A stretch of DNA of 9,100 nucleotides, from contig SYAM01000001.1 of the NCBI GenBank assembly GCA_005787645.1, forward strand, positions 1 through 9,100, given 5' to 3'. Of this stretch, positions 6,905 through 9,100 are shown one piece after another (position 1 is the stretch's first letter; each line of letters starts with the position of its first letter). Below the pieces are notes generated by a model. It ran no database searches. It worked only from the letters and a program-made list of their open reading frames with translations, and was not told the DNA's origin. The translations under genes were made by a program, and so were the position numbers. This DNA is from Actinomycetota bacterium (GTDB taxonomy: Bacteria > Actinomycetota > Actinomycetes > Nanopelagicales > Nanopelagicaceae).

Positions 6905-6933
6905 TTGAATACTAGATTGTAGATGGTTACAAA
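6905..6933 (+). promoter_or_regulatory. Candidate promoter of the TPP enzyme gene
   Basis: TTGAAT (6905-6910) and TACAAA (6928-6933) are spaced by 17 bp, an acceptable sigma-70-type arrangement. The putative operator 6912-6924 fills the spacer, ideal for repression. A second -10-like hexamer, TAGAAT, lies at 6957-6962 but has no matching -35. On the minus strand TACAAT (6916-6921) could serve as a -10 for the regulator, which would make the site shared by both directions. Confidence 0.35.
6912..6924 (+). promoter_or_regulatory. Putative GntR operator between regulator and TPP enzyme gene
   Basis: CTAGATTGTAGAT differs at one base from 1679-1691 upstream of the import operon. It contains a CTA-N5-TAG dyad (6912-6922). 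It lies 61 bp upstream of the GntR start and about 105 bp upstream of the TPP enzyme start, so it could mediate both autoregulation and control of the divergent gene. The site is inferred from recurrence and position, not from a known consensus. Confidence 0.5.
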
Positions 6934-7028
6934 AGGATAACGTGGGTTAGATTCAGTAGAATAAGGCTCTCCAAACGGCTAATCTCCGCATAAGTGCCCG
7001 ACTTTAATTCCAGAATGTGGGGGATACC

Positions 7029-9100
7029 TTGAGAAGCGTGAACCTTTCCACCAGCCTACCTGCGGATGAAATCAAGATGCTAGAGAAGATTCAAGAGCGT
7101 GTGCTTTGGCTTTCCACTCGAATGATCGACTATGCCAACCGTGAACGCGAAAACCTTGATGGGTTAAAGGTGGGTGGCCATCAAGCATCAAGTGCGTCGA
7201 TGGTCTCCTTGATGACCGCGCTCTATTTCAATTACTTAGATGCAGAAGATCGAGTGAGCGTTAAACCGCATGCGTCTCCAGTATTCCACGTCATTCAGTA
7301 CTTGCTTGGAAATTTAGATAAGAAGTATCTGACTCAACTTCGTACGGCAGGTGGATTGCAGAGCTACCCTTCACGTACTAAAGATCCAGATATCGTTGAC
7401 TTCTCGACGGGTTCAGTCGGACTGGGCGCCGTAGCGCCATTATTTGCTGCTGCAACTAGACGATATATAGATGCGCACTTTCCACCTCGCCCTCATTCGC
7501 GATTTGTAGCCATCATTGGAGATGCTGAGTTAGACGAAGGAAACATCTGGGAGGCGCTTGCCGACCCCGCGACAGATGGACTCGGAAATGTGATGTGGAT
7601 AGTTGACTTCAATCGTCAATCATTAGACCGAGTGATCCCAGGAATACGAATTTCACAATGGCGAGCACAGTTCGAAGCAGCAGGTTGGCATGTGCGTGAG
7701 ATCAAGTACGGCTCTCTTCTAGAGGCGGTTTTCTCTCGACCAGGAAGCGAACCGTTCAAACGTTGGTTTGATGATATTCCCAATGAGCAGTATCAATCTC
7801 TCTTTGGATTGACCCCATCGGAGGCTCGCGCGCGTTTTCTTGAAGGTGCTCCTGCTGGAACTACAGAATTCTTAGCAAACTTTGGTGATCAGGAATTATT
7901 TGAAATTCTTACCGACTTAGGTGGACATAACGTTGAATCACTTCTCCAAGCATTTGCTGAATGTGATGCAGTGACTGATCGACCAAGCGTTGTCTTTGCC
8001 TACACAATCAAAGGTTGGCACTTACCTATTGCTGGCGATCCGCGCAATCATTCAGCACAGATATCTGAGGCTCAAATAGATGCGCTCCGCGCTCGCGTTG
8101 GATTGACTCAAGAGAATGAATGGGAGCGTTTCGAGCCTGGCAGCGCTGAAGATGCACTGGTTCGCGCGCGAGGAGTAGCGCTCACTCGCCCCGAACCAGC
8201 CTCTGAAAGCCAAGTGAGTATTCCAATAACTACTGGGGTAAAAGGTGGAGGTAAATCCTCAACTCAAGAGATTTTCGGCCGAGTCTTGAGCGAGATGAGC
8301 CGCGACGAGACGATTCGTCCGTTACTTGTCACAACCGCCCCTGATGTCGCCACCTCAACCAATCTTGGTGGCTTCATCAATAGAGCAGGAGTATTCCATC
8401 CGGAGCAAAGACGTCGCTGGAATGAAGATCCGATATTGAAATGGGCTGAAGGACCTACGGGCCAACATATTGAACTCGGCATCAGTGAGATGAATCTCTT
8501 TAGCCTCTTGGGACAATTAGGCTTATCGAAAGATCTACACAATCAACCTCTTATTCCTATCGGGACGGTGTATGACCCATTTGTCTTGCGGGGTCTTGAT
8601 GCATTCATCTATAGCGTGTACTCCGGAGCAAAATTTATCGTTACTGGCACACCCTCAGGTTTAACTCTCGCTCCTGAAGGCGGGGCACATCAATCGACAA
8701 TCACGCCTTCGGTTGGCATCGAATTGCCAGGGGTCGTGTTGATTGAACCTGCATATGGCCAGGCGCTCGATTGGCTTTTTTGTGATGCTGTTGCACATGT
8801 GGCTGGTAGCAAGATTGATACCACTCCAGACCTTCGCCCGAATGAACTTGCTTTCTACTTCCGCTTGACTACCCGTTCGATTGATCAAAGTCCATTTGCT
8901 AATGCTCGTGAGCGTCTTGGTGAGGCAACTCTTCGGTCACAAGTACTTGCTGGCGCATATCGTTTGATAGATGGGCGCACGGCATTAGCCAAGAGCGATG
9001 ATTACCACGCACCTACGGTCCACTTAGTTGGCTGTGGCGCAGTGATGCCAGAGGTGATTGCAGCGGCAGAGGAATTGGCGAATGAAGGCGTAATCGCACA
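7029..9100 (+). CDS. AceE-like/transketolase-like TPP enzyme (2-oxoacid dehydrogenase E1 type), 3' end beyond window
   Basis: The frame runs uninterrupted from 7029 to the window end (690 complete codons); the stop is not seen. The order of motifs fits homodimeric E1 and transketolase enzymes. KVGGHQASSASMVSLMTALY at ~47-66 matches the N-terminal TPP-site His region. The TPP/metal motif runs from GDAELDEG (164-171) to Asn195. GISEMN contains Glu487, the expected cofactor-activating Glu of the pyrimidine domain. GTPSGLTLAPEGGAHQS further on resembles the AceE active-site loop region. AceE itself is near 890 residues; the N-terminus here is shorter, so roughly 100 residues may be missing on the right. 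Start choice: TTG 7029 has GGGGG (7019-7023) 5 nt before it; GTG 7017, GTG 7038 and ATG 7077 are alternatives. E1 enzymes decarboxylate a 2-oxoacid and pass the acyl group to a lipoyl E2, but no E2 or E3 is in view. Substrate could be pyruvate, 2-oxobutyrate or a ketose. Confidence 0.85.
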   Translation, partial: MRSVNLSTSLPADEIKMLEKIQERVLWLSTRMIDYANRERENLDGLKVGGHQASSASMVSLMTALYFNYLDAEDRVSVKPHASPVFHVIQYLLGNLDKKYLTQLRTAGGLQSYPSRTKDPDIVDFSTGSVGLGAVAPLFAAATRRYIDAHFPPRPHSRFVAIIGDAELDEGNIWEALADPATDGLGNVMWIVDFNRQSLDRVIPGIRISQWRAQFEAAGWHVREIKYGSLLEAVFSRPGSEPFKRWFDDIPNEQYQSLFGLTPSEARARFLEGAPAGTTEFLANFGDQELFEILTDLGGHNVESLLQAFAECDAVTDRPSVVFAYTIKGWHLPIAGDPRNHSAQISEAQIDALRARVGLTQENEWERFEPGSAEDALVRARGVALTRPEPASESQVSIPITTGVKGGGKSSTQEIFGRVLSEMSRDETIRPLLVTTAPDVATSTNLGGFINRAGVFHPEQRRRWNEDPILKWAEGPTGQHIELGISEMNLFSLLGQLGLSKDLHNQPLIPIGTVYDPFVLRGLDAFIYSVYSGAKFIVTGTPSGLTLAPEGGAHQSTITPSVGIELPGVVLIEPAYGQALDWLFCDAVAHVAGSKIDTTPDLRPNELAFYFRLTTRSIDQSPFANARERLGEATLRSQVLAGAYRLIDGRTALAKSDDYHAPTVHLVGCGAVMPEVIAAAEELANEGVIA

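Noticed and set aside
8264..8888. Minus-strand open frames opposite the TPP enzyme
   Set aside because: They lie fully inside a continuous + strand frame carrying conserved E1 motifs, and have no ribosome binding site context.
7029..9100. Possible frameshift or pseudogene in the TPP enzyme
   Set aside because: I followed the frame by hand from 7029 to the edge; motifs at residues 51, 164-195 and 487 stay in one frame with no stop.
1..9100. CRISPR array, insertion sequence, prophage or defence system
   Set aside because: No regularly spaced repeats, transposase motifs, terminal inverted repeats with target duplications, or phage-type genes were seen.

Overview
The window reads as a chromosomal segment of a bacterium of moderate GC content, with GTG and TTG starts used alongside ATG. 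An actinobacterial source is the best guess, possibly one of the small-genome planktonic lineages. This rests on the style of the exported solute-binding protein, which has a signal peptide but no lipobox, and on the short intergenic spaces. It is an inference; no rRNA or marker gene is present.

Layout. (1) 71-1129: a DUF4236 protein with a TPR-like C-terminus, closed by a perfect 11-bp hairpin at 1185-1213. (2) 1216-1678: a gene-poor stretch with several inverted repeats, followed by a control region at 1677-1722. (3) 1828-6169: a + strand carbohydrate-type (CUT1) ABC import operon. It holds a solute-binding protein, a strong intercistronic hairpin, two MalF/MalG-type permeases and a class V PLP aminotransferase-like enzyme. 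The last three genes are separated by only 2 bp each. No ATPase gene is present. (4) 6173-6850, minus strand: a GntR/FCD repressor-type regulator convergent with the aminotransferase. (5) 7029 to the right edge, + strand: a thiamine-diphosphate (TPP) enzyme resembling the homodimeric pyruvate dehydrogenase E1 (AceE-like/transketolase-like), divergent from the regulator and cut by the window end.

How they fit together. A 13-bp element, CTAGATTRTAGAT, occurs at 1679-1691 upstream of the transport operon and at 6912-6924 between the regulator and the TPP enzyme gene, with 12 of 13 bases identical. Both copies contain a CTA-N5-TAG dyad of the kind bound by GntR dimers, and both lie against promoter-like hexamers. 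The simplest reading is a single local regulon in which the FCD regulator senses a small organic acid or sugar-derived ligand and controls an importer, a PLP enzyme and a 2-oxoacid/ketose-processing TPP enzyme. The substrate cannot be read from the sequence. The combination of a CUT1 importer, a CefD-like PLP enzyme and an AceE-like E1 is the most interesting part of the window.
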